Below, piece by piece: positions 50,001-59,834 of a stretch of DNA of 64,000 nt; the stretch's first letter is position 1, and each line of letters starts with the position of its first letter. Under the pieces are notes generated by a model that was not told the DNA's origin, made no database searches, and saw nothing but the letters and a program-made list of their open reading frames with translations. Both the position numbers and the translations under genes were made by a program. Source of the stretch: Prorocentrum cordatum (lineage: Eukaryota; Sar; Dinophyceae; Prorocentrales; Prorocentraceae); NCBI GenBank assembly GCA_963575745.1, contig CAUYUJ010001401.1:37665-101664 (forward strand), given 5' to 3'.

Positions 50001-50527
50001 CTCCTTCGGCGCCAGCGGTCGGGGGCGGCGAATGCGGGCGCGAGATGAGCAGCGGGCAAGTGGGGGGTTGGCAAATGGGCGAAGCGAGGAGGGCAACGAA
50101 GGGGGAAAGGGACGAAGAGGGCGAGGAAAGAGGGCGATCGGGTGAGGAGGATATGGGCCATGGTGGAGGGCGGCAGAGGAAAGAGGTGGGGGCGGGGAGG
50201 AGGGGGAGAACGACGGGGGAGGGACGGATGAGGACGAAGAAGAGGGGGGCGGGGGAGGCGGGAGCACGGGGAGGGGGCGGATGAGGAGGGAGGAGGGGGG
50301 AGGAAGAAGAGGCGGGCGAGGGCGGATAAGGAGGGGGATGAGGAGGCCGAGGAAGCCTTCCTCCCCCCGTTCCTTCCTCCCCACCCCTCCCCGACGAAAC
50401 TCCCGGGCGGCCTTCCGGGCCCCGACGGGCGCGGGCAAAAAATTCTGCGCGGCCGGCCGCCGCCGCCAATCCGTCTGAAGCCTCGGGGCGCCAGGGGGGC
50501 CTTGGAAGGTGCACTTCCGGGGGGGTG
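50001..50527. other. Gene B intron, purine-rich
   Basis: GGGAGGA-type low-complexity DNA, no exon. It ends near the palindrome at 50528. Confidence 0.5.
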
Positions 50528-50619
50528 GACCAAATATTATTCTGAAGCCTGACCAAATATTATTCCTCGAGCCCGCTCGAGGAATAATTATTGGTCAGGC
50601 TTCAGAATAATATTTGGTC
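50528..50619. repeat. 92-bp near-perfect palindrome
   Basis: Two 45-base arms (50528-50572 and 50575-50619) around CC, with two adjacent mismatches. Each arm contains two direct copies of GACCAAATATTATTC. The AT-rich sequence stands out in very GC-rich surroundings. It would extrude as one long hairpin, and may be a MITE-type insertion or a remnant of one. Confidence 0.9.
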
Positions 50620-50624
50620 AACCC

Positions 50625-50795
50625 ACCTTCCGGACCACCTTCCGGGCCACCTTCCGGGCTGGGAGGGGCCCCCGGCGCTCGGGCGCGTTCGCGAGCGCCG
50701 CCGGCGCGCTCGCGCCACCTTCCGGGCCACCTTCCGGGCCACCTTCCGGGCCGCCTTCCGGGCCAGCTTCCGGGCCCCCTTCCGGGCGCGCTCGC
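50625..50795. repeat. 12-bp tandem repeat ACCTTCCGGGCC
   Basis: About eight exact or near-exact copies in two groups (50628-50665 and 50716-50790), separated by a G/C palindromic stretch around GCGCTCGGGCGCGTTCGCGAGCGCC. Confidence 0.85.
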
Positions 50796-51876
50796 GCCCG
50801 CGATGAGGCGGGGGCGGCAAGGGCGGCATAGAGAGACGGGGAGGTTTATACGGTGGAAGGCGGGAGGAGGGATGAACGAGGAGGGAGGAGGGAGCAGGGA
50901 GGAGGCGTGAGAGAGGAAGGAGGAGGGGGAAGAGGCGGAGGAAGAGGATTGAGGAAAAGGGATTTGGGAAATGGGGCGATACGGAAGAGTAGGGGGATGA
51001 TGATGATGATGATGATGACGCGCCTTGAAAGGTCGGTTCTCCCTAAACACAAACCCGAGAAGCCACCAATACGCCAAACGCGTACGGTAGAGAAAGAGGG
51101 AAGCGGGGGGAAGCGGGGGAGAGGCGGGAGAGGAGAGGGCAGATCAAAGAAGAATCCCAGCCCAAGATTGAAGCCCATGATATAGAACACAATCAAGAAA
51201 GTAAACCACCTGTCCAATTCTGACAGAAATCATGATTGAAACTCGTGATACTCAAAGAAATCATGATTGGTTAAAACCCGCCTTGAATTGAACCCAGGAT
51301 ACTGAATAAAAACCCACCCACTTTGAATAAAGGTGTGAGCAATGAGAAACGCAATGCAAGGTGATGGATTGTGCTTGATTGGTCAAAATATCTTGATATC
51401 TTGAGTGACTTGAGTGGCTCCCGTAACTTGAGTAACCCGAATACCTTGCTTGACTTGCGCAAATCACGAAGTGAGGTGAAGAGAACTTTCATTGAGTCCC
51501 TTAAACCCAAAATACATAAGTACATAAGTGATAACCCAATCCATTAAAAGTGGTGAAAGAAGGCAAGACATTGAACTGAATGTCCCAAGCACGCAATGAC
51601 CCAGAAGACATGGAGGCATACAAAGATAGAACTGTAAAGTCGAGTGAGCTCAACTGTGAGGACCCACTCCAGGTGAACCAAGACATATAAGGTGATTGAA
51701 TTCAAGCAGGTATGACGCGAAATGCAGTGGGTGTTTAAGGTTTGTATTTAGCCCACAACCGACGTTGAAGAACATGCAAGGGAGATTGAGGGGAGACTGA
51801 GAAACCTCCAAAGGCCGCAGGCCCATGCACCGCAGACGCCCAGAGGTAAGGACTGGGGGAATCCCAAGAATGGTAA

Positions 51877-52122
51877 TCATGGATACTTCCAACGCCACTT
51901 TTCCACAAAGAAGTCTCCATCCCACCAATAGTCCGAAAGGTACCAGATCACTGGGTAGGGCCAGCCCGATTCGGGATCAAACCACGTGTCATAGTACTCT
52001 GTGTACCAGACTTTGGTGTAGACCTTTTCTTCTTCGCAGTAGTTCCACATTCCACCCGAACCTTGAAACCACTTGAGACGCTTCCTGGATTCCAGCTTGG
52101 CTGGAAGGCATCGTTTGACCAT
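51877..52122 (-). CDS. Tyr/Trp-rich ORF in the AT-richer insertion
   Basis: About 80 codons with striking aromatic content: KVYTKVWYTEYYDTWFDP, then GWPYPVIWYLSDYWWDGDFF. The composition is unlike anything else in the window and is not a simple repeat. The frame begins with GTG, so it may be the end of a longer broken frame. Function unknown. Confidence 0.35.
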   Translation of the reverse strand: MVKRCLPAKLESRKRLKWFQGSGGMWNYCEEEKVYTKVWYTEYYDTWFDPESGWPYPVIWYLSDYWWDGDFFVEKWRWKYP

Positions 52123-52191
52123 CCCCTGACTTTATATGGATGTTCCCAGCCGTTTCGTACAGGACTACCGCCAGGGTTTGAGGCGAAACGG

Positions 52192-52770
52192 CTACTGACC
52201 AACAGCCAATTCTTTCCAAGGAACTCTCCGAGCCCTTTCGTCGGGTCCTCTAACGTTTACATAAAGTCTATTAAAGCCGCTGTCCCGACACGCTTCGAAG
52301 AGCGGAATTTTGCACCAGTCATATGTAAGGTGTGGACCACCAAGGTCCGAAGCAATAAGGAACCGAGCTGGCAACTTTACCGCTCTTTGGAATAGCAGCG
52401 TGGAGCAGTAAGAGAGTGCTTCAAGGTCTTGTTTGGATAAGAAGCAAACCCTGCGTTTAGACCTGCAAAGCTTCCCCTGAAAGTAAACGTGAGGGTCGGA
52501 CGCCTTGGGAAGTAGCACACCGAAATCTTGAGCCCGATACTGCAGTGGGGCGACAGGGGCAAGGGACGATAGAGGGCCCACCAGAGGCAGACAGAGGAAG
52601 GCGGGATTGTTGCGAAGCCACGGTGTCCCTACGATCACAGAGATCAGGCGGGTCCCAGATAGAATCGCATAAGTGACATCTCCTGGTGTCAGCCAATCCC
52701 GAAGGCGGGAGACAAAGGAGAGAGAACACAAAGTGGTCTCGAAACAGACCAAATTCTGTTGGGGTGTCAA
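52192..52770 (-). CDS. Unidentified 192-codon ORF in the AT-richer insertion
   Basis: Balanced composition with Leu, Ser and Cys, for example ILSGTRLISVIVGTPWLR, RVCFLSKQDLEALSYCST and LLFQRAVKLPARFLIASDLG. There are no repeats, and the overlapping frames on the same DNA are shorter. The first codon is GTG, so the start is uncertain. The stop lies near 52192. Not recognised; it could be part of an integrated element or a transferred gene. Confidence 0.4.
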   Translation of the reverse strand: MTPQQNLVCFETTLCSLSFVSRLRDWLTPGDVTYAILSGTRLISVIVGTPWLRNNPAFLCLPLVGPLSSLAPVAPLQYRAQDFGVLLPKASDPHVYFQGKLCRSKRRVCFLSKQDLEALSYCSTLLFQRAVKLPARFLIASDLGGPHLTYDWCKIPLFEACRDSGFNRLYVNVRGPDERARRVPWKELAVGQ

Positions 52771-52974
52771 AAACCCCGCTCCATTAGTATTGGAGCCTGT
52801 TCTCAGATGCTGCCATCAGGTAAGATACCCAAACCTCTGAGGATTTCGTCACATTAAATTTGTGGACTTGCATTCCGTGGAGGACGAGGAAGAGGAAGAA
52901 CGAGCAGGAAGACGAGGAAGACGTGGCAGGAAATCGCCATCGCCGTCGTCGTCGTTTCCCCCGAGCCTCCCGCT

Positions 52975-53125
52975 GGGGGAAGTCATGCGCCGCCAGGGAG
53001 CCGTCGGGGTAGCGGCCGCAGGCGTTGCAGACGAACGCGTCTGGGCTGAAGAACTGGAAGCAAGAAGAGCACTGCCATGAGCCGTCGGTGGCCTGGCAGA
53101 ACACGCAATACACGCAAGCGCATGC
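52975..53125 (-). CDS. Gene B, Cys-rich zinc-type exon
   Basis: VYCVFCQATDGSWQCSSCFQ, then FFSPDAFVCNACGRYPDGSL: three C-x2-C pairs with intervening aromatic residues, a pattern typical of zinc-binding fingers (PHD/ADD-like or RanBP2-like). It lies upstream of the methyltransferase core on the same strand and probably belongs to the same protein, where such fingers often read histones or bind DNA. The exact finger class cannot be told by eye. Confidence 0.58.
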
Positions 53126-53339
53126 CGCATGACTCAGCCCCCCCCCCTTCCCCGCCCCATCCCGCGCCCCGCCCCTGTCCACCGATGGCCCGGCGCAATG
53201 CTCAGAGGCGGCGAGGGGCGCGGGGCATGGGGCAGAGAAGGAGAGGGAGAATAATATACCTTACTGCTGGCCTGAAGTGCCCGCCCGTACCGCGCCCCCC
53301 CTCGAGGCCCCCCATCGAGGCCCCCAGGAGGAGGAGGGG

Positions 53340-53515
53340 GGGTGGGGATGAGGGAGAAGGAGGGGGAAGAAGAAGGGGAGGGGGAGGAGGAGAAGGCGGC
53401 GGGAGGAGAAGGAGGAGGAGGATGGGGGAGGAGGAGGGCGAGGAGGAGGACTGGGAGGAGAAGGAGGACGAGGAAGAGGAGGAGGAGGAGGAGGAGGAGG
53501 AGACCCGTTCGACTG
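53340..53515. repeat. GGA/GAGGA tract in a gene B intron
   Basis: (GGA)n-rich low complexity, (TCC)n on the coding strand. Confidence 0.8.
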
Positions 53516-53759
53516 CGTTTGTTTAGGAGATGTCTCAAGCGAAACGCTTACTTGAACAAAATCTAAAACTCGCGCTCGATCGTCGATCGCCGTTCGTCGT
53601 CGGAGGAGGCGGATGAATGGGAGGGAGGGGGGAGGGGAGGGATGAGAGGGATGGAGAGGGAGGGGGGAGGGTGAATGGGGAGGGATGGGAGGAAGGGGAG
53701 GAGCATGATGGGAGGGGGGGGGGGGGGGCTGGATGGGCCGGTTGGAATACGCGAAGCGT

Positions 53760-54353
53760 CAAGAACTTCGTTAACATCGGACCCTCTCCTCCTGTCAGCT
53801 CCTTGCCGCTTCCCATGCAAATGCGAGACATGCAAGATGCCTTCACCGATTCGTGACGAGTGCCATCATCTTCGTCGACGTCACTCAGCTCGCCCATGAT
53901 GGAGTCGATGTGGTCTGACGCCGCAGACGCGGCCGTGGGCTGCCTCCTCAAGAGGCGCGCCTTCTTCTGACCCTCAGGGGCAGGCGCGGACTCGACATCG
54001 GCCGAAACCTCTGCAGCCAGGATCTGCTCCACCTGATCGTCCTGAGCCTCAGCCTGCGCCTCTGGGTCCTGCGCTGCCGCCTGCTGCTGCTGCCGCCCTG
54101 CTGCCGCCGCCGCGCATGACTGCGGCGAGCCGGGCTGGGTCGCGGGCCCTTCCTCGTCATCCGCCTCGCCCCGCTGACCCTCCTGGCCCTGGCCCTGGCC
54201 GCCCACCTCCATGGGCATCTCCGCGGCCTTGCCCCCCTCCTCGCTCTGCTCCGCGGCCTCCGCTGCGGACGGGGGCGGGGCTGCCGGGGCCGATGGCTCT
54301 GCCGCCTTCTGCGAAGATGGAAGCTCCTCGTCCGCCTTCTCGTCCTCCTTCAC
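53760..54353 (-). CDS. Gene B, acidic N-terminal exon
   Basis: Open for about 195 codons: acidic/Ala/Gln-rich (EDEKADEELPSSQKAAEPS, QDPEAQAEAQDDQVEQILAA), then a more regular end (ASDHIDSIMGELSDVDEDD, KASCMSRICMGSGKELTG). It ends at the string TTCTTGACGCTTCGCG (about 53770-53755), which also marks the upstream border of both composite repeats, so that border is likely the intron start. The Gly/Ala/Leu-rich stretch at 54370-54620 may be a further upstream exon or repeat. Confidence 0.5.
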
Positions 54354-54899
54354 GCCCTGCGGCGAGCCGGCGGGCTGCTGCTGGGCCGGGCTGGGCTGCT
54401 GCTGGGCTGGGCTGCTGGGCTGCTGCTGGGCTGCTGGTGCAGCTGCTGGGGCAGCTGCGCTGCAGCTGCCCGCCTTAATCGTCGCCGGGCCGAGCTGCTG
54501 GACGCTGCCTGGCCTGGCCGGCTTAAAGCTGCCAGGCCCTGGCCGCTTGGCCGCCGGGGCCGAGCTGCTGGGCGCTGCCTGGGCCGAGCTGCCCGCGTCC
54601 TTCTCTGGGGCCTGGGCGCAGGGCGGCGGAATGCGAGGGCCCCGCCCCCCCCCCCCTCAAATAAGCAGAAAGAAAAAACACTATGTCTCAAACAAATGAG
54701 GCGCCGGGATATTCAAGAGTGCAGGGGGGGGGGGTCGAATGAGGCTCCAAGGCTGCCAAAGCCAACTGGGCGCTCCCCTCAGCGCCCTCGCTCGCCGGAG
54801 CTAGGTATCATCGGCCTTTCGCCCGAGCCCGAAGGGCCGAAGGGTCGTAGCTGATGCGAGGGAGGGGGGGGGGCTCCTGCCAATGAGAATGGCAAAAAG

Positions 54900-55075
54900 T
54901 GACCGGCCTCCTCCTCCTCCTCCTCCTCCTCCTCCTCCTATTCCTCCTATTCCTCCTCCTTCTCCTCCACCTCCTCGTCCTCCTCCCCCCCCTGCCACTA
55001 AGACTAAGAGTCTCAGAGTTGCCACGTTGAAACAACTTCCTCCTCCTCCTCCTCCTCCTCCTCCTCCTCGCCGCA
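54900..55075. repeat. Two CCT tracts in a gene B intron
   Basis: (CCT)n at 54905-54990 and 55038-55072, separated by short unique DNA. Confidence 0.8.
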
Positions 55076-55209
55076 ATGCTGCCAGCCAGGGGTGGCCAAT
55101 GAAAATCCAAGCGATATTTGTGCTTATCACAAGCCTCGTGGAGAACCCGGACCCAGAGCAACAAACAACAGTCCCCTTCTTCCGCTCCGATTCACATTCT
55201 CTGCCCCAT

Positions 55210-55469
55210 CTCCGGCTTCCCTCGCCCTTCCGTCTCTGACCCTTGCGGCGGGCCTCGCTGGCGTTTCCGCCCGCCCCCCTGGACATCGCAGCCGCCAGCG
55301 CATGCTTGTTGGAGGTCTGCTGCTCCGCCTTGCGCCTCGCTATCGTCTGGGCTCTCTTGGCGGCAGCCTGTTCCTGCTTCTTGGCCGCAGCTTCAGCAGC
55401 AGCAAGAACCTCACTCACTGTGCGCTTCCCAGTCCTCTCCTTTGCCTCAGTGCCCCCTTGCGCCGGCAT
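55210..55469 (-). CDS. Gene B, probable first exon (coiled coil)
   Basis: ATG at 55469 (MPAQGGTEAKERTGKRTVSE) followed by a strongly helical Ala/Lys/Gln region (VLAAAEAAAKKQEQAAAKRA, RRKAEQQTSNKHALAAAM). It is the first ATG upstream of the gene B exon series. The preceding 55480-55760 has no coding signal and includes a (CT)n tract at 55578-55650. Confidence 0.5.
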
Positions 55470-55580
55470 GGGGCGAATCTGCAGGCAGGGTGGGCGCCGA
55501 GCGGCAAGCGGGCGGCGAGCGGGCGGGGGAGGCGCGCGGGCCCTTGCGCCTCCAAATATGGTGTGAGAGGAGGTCTCTCT

Positions 55581-55655
<75 letters not shown>

Positions 55656-56218
55656 CCCTCCCTCCCAAGTCCGGGGAAGGGATTCGGAGAGTAGGGCCCA
55701 CGAAGAGGAGGGAGAAGGGAAAACGGGGGGACCGACGTCCCCGCATAACAATGCCTTCAAGCACTGGGGCTTTTGATTGCGTCGACTGCGTTCTGGCGAT
55801 GTTCGCGCCGCGCGCGCCCGATCTGGACGGGTCGGCGGGGCGGGTTGGGCGGGGGGAGGGGAGCGGGGCCCGCGGCGGCGGCGGCGGGACGGGGGGCGGC
55901 AGGAAGCAGGGGAGAGGGGGGAGGAGGGGGGAGCCGGGAGGAAGCAGGAGGGAAAACGATATTTAGCTCAACCGCGGGTCTCATTGGCATGGGGCGAAAG
56001 CCCTTCACCCCTCGCTCGACGAGGTGGGCTCTGCACGCGTCGAAACCAACGTCTTGCAAATGCGGGCCTGCGGGCAATCTGACACTGCGAGCGCGCTGAC
56101 ACCGGGCGCACTTGCCAAACTGCGGTTGTCTGCCCTGGCGGGCGCGATGTTCTCATAGATTGCGTCGCCCCCACCCATGTGCCCCCAATCCCGCGCCCCC
56201 CCTGAACTGTTGCGATCA
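55470..56218. other. Spacer between genes A and B, with a possible small exon
   Basis: 55578-55650 is (CT)n. 55960-56160 has a minus frame with KCARCQRARSVRL and FDACRAHLVERGVKGFRPM (two Cys pairs), which could be one more exon of gene A or a pseudo-exon. The rest (55840-55960) is G-rich low complexity. Confidence 0.35.
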
Positions 56219-56630
56219 CGGATAACGCTGCAACACAATCGCTTTCAAATCAGCTTCGGCCCTGAGAGGCAAAGCCTTAGGCCTCACGCCGTGCACGTGC
56301 AACGACCTGTCGGCATCTGAAGGGATCTGCATGCCCTCCACCAGCCAACCCAAGACCCTAAGACGGCCTTCCTCGTTAGGCATGGAAGGGAGACTAATCT
56401 TACATGCAAGGGAACCCGAGTGGCAATTGCAAGTCGCACCCCAACCTTTAAAAATTCCGTTGGAGCAGACCTGTGCTAACATGAATGGCGAGCTCTTAGA
56501 CTCGGGGGGCCACTTCTCGCCCCGTCTCACTTTCTTGCGCTTCCCTATGGAAGAAGAGCTACTGCTGCCGCTAGAGCTAGAAGAACTACTGCTGCTACTG
56601 CTACTGGCTTTTGGGCCGCCGTGTCCATCT
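56219..56630 (-). CDS. Gene A, C-terminal exon
   Basis: Follows a Ser-rich run with a basic nuclear-localisation-like string (GKRKKVRRGEKW) and encodes LAQVCSNGIFKGWGATCNCH, SGSLACKISLPSMPNEEGRL and RVLGWLVEGMQIPSDADR, with stop TGA at 56219. The Cys/His cluster (C-x10-C-x-C-H-x5-C) may bind metal. I associate this kind of C-terminus with a large repetitive dinoflagellate protein family; no named domain applies. Confidence 0.58.
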
Positions 56631-57239
56631 CCACCGCCGTCTACAGGGGGTCCAGGGCGCTCGTCGCCCTTTTCGCCGCCTCCGCCCCCTCCGCCGCCGT
56701 CGTCGCTGCTGCCCCAGAAATCCGAGTTGTCGCCGCCATCGCTGCTCAGGCCCCCAGCGCTGGATCCTGGCGGCGCCGGCGGCGCCGGCGGTGCAACGGC
56801 CCCCCCTGGCTGCGGGCGGCGCAGCGGCTGGCCGTCCAGCGGGCTCACGACCTGGGCGCCGACGCCGATAAGGAGGAGAAGGCTGGAAAAGACTGGACGA
56901 GGACGACTGGAGAAGACCGGCGCAGGTGGAGGCCGACGATGGCGAAGGGAATAAGGAATTAGGACGCGAGGGGGAGGGGGAGGGCCGTTGGCCCAAGAAA
57001 GAGGCTCGACGCATTCACAAGGGGCAATGAGGGGCGACGAAAGGCGAGGATGAGGCGAGGGCAATGGGTTGGAGGCCGTGAGGGGAGAGGCGAGAGAAAG
57101 AAGAGAGTAGGAGAGTGGAATGGTGTGAGACGTCTGATCGTTGGTGCGAATGAGACCTGGACGCCGCCCGTTCTCTTCGCGGCCCTCTTCGGCTTGGGGT
57201 CGCAAGCGGCGAGGGGGTCTCGCGGCCTCGGGGGGGGGG

Positions 57240-58060
57240 TGTACATCTGCGGCCACACTTGCCAAACGCCCGTGTCCCCATTGATGAAGACTCCACCTCT
57301 CCCGTCATTCTCGTGGTCAATCGCGGTAATGCTCAAATCGTGGACCTTGTTGCCCAGAGAGGCTGCTGCCAAATGCCACACGGTGGCAAAATGCCACACT
57401 GCGAATACCTTCTGATCGAGAAGCAACACCGCGCGGCCATCGTCCTCAACAGACACGACGCACCACACAAAACAATGCGTCACTTGAGAATGGAACCGCC
57501 TCGGGCGAACCCGAGCAAGATATACGTAATTTGTATACGATGGGCCCGTGGTGTTCACTGTGGTGAATATGCGAAGGTAGCGGCCCTCCAGACCAGCGTG
57601 CAAACAACGCTCGATGCTCTGCGCTAACTTGACCGCCGAGTCATATATATATCGGCGCCCCTCGTGCAACAAAGCCCCGGGTGCAACTGCTGGCACGAAT
57701 GCCTGTGCCGGAAACGCCGAGCCGCGGGGATATCCCCTGCATCCCGTATCACGTGTCGGTCGGCATGCGAGATGCGACAAGTACGCGCTTTTCTCTGAAC
57801 CCCTGCTCGCTGCACTCTGGGGGCGGCTCTCTCGAGGTATTCGGTCAAAATGTCCTCTGAGACAGGCCATGGCACCTCCTCCGCAGTGTCCCACAAGTTA
57901 TCGTCGAACGACGTTGGGCGGGCGGGCTCGGGGAGAGACGGCAACTGGAAGCCAGCCTCGTCGAACTCATCAACGCCAGAGTTAGTCGACGCGGCCGCGG
58001 GCTTGCGGACCCGGGCTAAAGGCACTCCGTCCTGCAAAAGCTGACGTCTATCCGCGCGTC
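57240..58060 (-). CDS. Gene A exons (two frames)
   Basis: Right part, about 58050-57830: ASTNSGVDEFDEAGFQLPSL, then SEDILTEYLERAAPRV. Left part in another frame, about 57800-57240: YDSAVKLAQSIERCLHAGLE, FHSQVTHCFVWCVVSVEDDG and SITAIDHENDGRGGVFINGD. Either a short intron or an indel lies near 57810. The left part ends in QVWPQMYT before a C-run. Both have non-repetitive, protein-like composition. Confidence 0.52.
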
Positions 58061-58139
58061 TACGGCCATCAGTCCTCCGGAGGCTATCGGGGAACAATCC
58101 CACCAGCCCTTTAGGGCCAACTTTAGGGCGTGAGTGGTG

Positions 58140-58796
58140 TAGGGAGCGCCCTTTGTTTGAGCCGCAGCCTCCAAGATGGCCCCGAGAGACCTCCCAGACC
58201 CCCCCCCTCCCCCTACCCCCCCCCCAAGAAGAGCCCCAAGAGAGCCCCAAGACGCCCAAGACCCCCCAGAACACCAAGAGTGCCCCAAGAAGCACCGCGG
58301 AGACCCCAAAAGGGCCCAGAGGCCTCAAAAGTACCCCAAATAAGGCCCCAGGATAGCCCCAAGATGCCTCCAAAGAGGCTCTCAGAGCGAACGGCCCAGA
58401 AGGCCTTGATGGTTCACGCGTCGTCGACGTCGTCGTCGCCGCCGTCGCCGTCGTCGTCGGCTTCGTCGTCGTCGTCTTCACCATCGCCATCGTCGTCGTT
58501 TTCGTCGTCGTCGTCGGGTGCGTCGCCGTTGCCGTGCCGTGGTCATCGCCGTCGTCGTCGTCGTCGTCGCTATCTCCCTCTCTCCTCCCACCGCCCTCCC
58601 CCCCTCCCCCCCCGCCTCGTCCTCCCCCCAACCCCCCACGAGAACGAGGTGCAAGGAGGTAGGAGGTAGGAGGAACAGGAAGAGGTACGCGAAGGCAGGA
58701 GGAGGTACGCCCAAAAACAACGACAGTCAGTATGCTTCGCAAACGTTGCTGTTTGGGGATGGGCTGTTGGGGATGCGCGAAGCGTGAAGAAGTCTA
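58140..58796. repeat. Dispersed composite repeat, copy 2
   Basis: Same module order as 15935-16985: GCCCCAAGA-rich block, (GTC)n tract at 58424-58575, then about 190 bases ending GCGCGAAGCGTGAAGAA. It lies between gene A exons, consistent with an intron or an intron insertion. Confidence 0.65.
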
Positions 58797-59530
58797 CACG
58801 AGCGCCATCTCTGCTGAATCAATACATGAGAACAACTACGACTACACTTACAGCACCCTGCACCTACAACTAACTTGCCCTGCACCTTACTAATATCTAC
58901 TGCTACCACCACTACTACTGATCAAAAGGTCCGAATCCGACCCCGGCAGACATCCCTCGTTGAATCGTAACCGCACGTCGGGCCTGACGATGAGAACCGA
59001 CCCCGTTCCCCGACGCCCCCCGCTTTCCAACCCCAAACCGTCCTCCCCAATGCCAAATGTCGTTTCCATAGCTGCCTCAAGTGGCCTGCGAAAACCTGGC
59101 GCTCGGCATGGGTGGTCTGGGCGTCTCTTCCAATAGGCTTCCTGGGACACGAGGCCTTGAAATCCTTCAGCAAGGATTCGAGGATCATGTTCGTGGCCTG
59201 GCCGGGCATCGGGCAGGGGTCGGGGCCAAGCAAACGGAAGGGCCGCGGGGCCAAGGGCAGAATGGGACAAGAACGGATCGCGAGCGAGGTTGTGGGGGGG
59301 AGGGGGCAAATAGAACGCGCGCCCGCCATGCCTTCACGCACTTCCTCGCGAGCTCCGCCTTCAGCAACTCGAACTCGGGAGTCTGCAGATCAGCCGCGGA
59401 TGAAAGTGACTCCATCAATGGTTCTGAAAACCACGAGTCCAAGCAACAACGGTTGGCGTCATAGAACGACTGCGGGTCGACGTCCTTGGCAAGCAACCGA
59501 TAGGGCCACGCGCGGAACCTGACGCGGCGG
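58797..59530 (-). CDS. Gene A exons (three short)
   Basis: About 59525-59330: FRAWPYRLLAKDVDPQSFYD, SLSSAADLQTPEFELLKAEL. About 59215-58922: MPGQATNMILESLLKDFKAS, HAERQVFAGHLRQLWKRHLA. About 58912-58797: VQGKLVVGAGCCKCSRSCSH, then LIQQRWRSCRLL. The last ends exactly where the composite repeat (minus start TTCTTCACGC) begins. Helical composition; no recognised active site. Confidence 0.5.
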
Positions 59531-59754
59531 CGCCGTGGCGCGAGCGGGGAGCACGGGCGGAAGCAAAAGGCAGGGCGCGAAAAGCAGAGGGAGGACGGCT
59601 GGATGACGAGCCTGGAGGTGGAGTGAAAGGGGAAGCCTGCGAAGCGGCATCGGGGCAGAGAGGGGTTGAGGCAGGACGCGAGACGAGTAGAGAAGGGCCT
59701 GAGGAGGGGAAGGGGCTGCGGTCGAGACGAGCACAAGGATTATTAGAATACACG

Positions 59755-59757
59755 CGT

Positions 59758-59805
<48 letters not shown>

Positions 59806-59815
59806 AGAGAGGGGG
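59755..59815. repeat. (AG)n tract in a gene A intron
   Basis: Short (AG)n, a (CT)n pyrimidine tract on the coding strand upstream of the exon at 59525. Confidence 0.9.
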
Positions 59816-59834
59816 GTGAAGGGTGAAGGAAGGG

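Larger units (their letters stand above)
51180..52870 (-). mobile_element. AT-richer insertion with its own ORFs
   Basis: Composition changes abruptly at about 51180 and about 52870, from very GC-rich to roughly 45-50% GC. Within it are two unusual minus-strand ORFs (next entries) and no triplet repeats or family A/B hairpins. It interrupts the exon series of gene B, between the zinc-type exon (52975-53125) and the motif I exon. Terminal repeats or a target duplication were not found by eye, so 'mobile element' is an inference from composition and position. Confidence 0.4.

Noticed and set aside
56262-56285. Additional family A hairpin (GGCAAAGCC near 56270)
   Set aside because: The core matches but the bulge and arms do not pair, so it was treated as chance.
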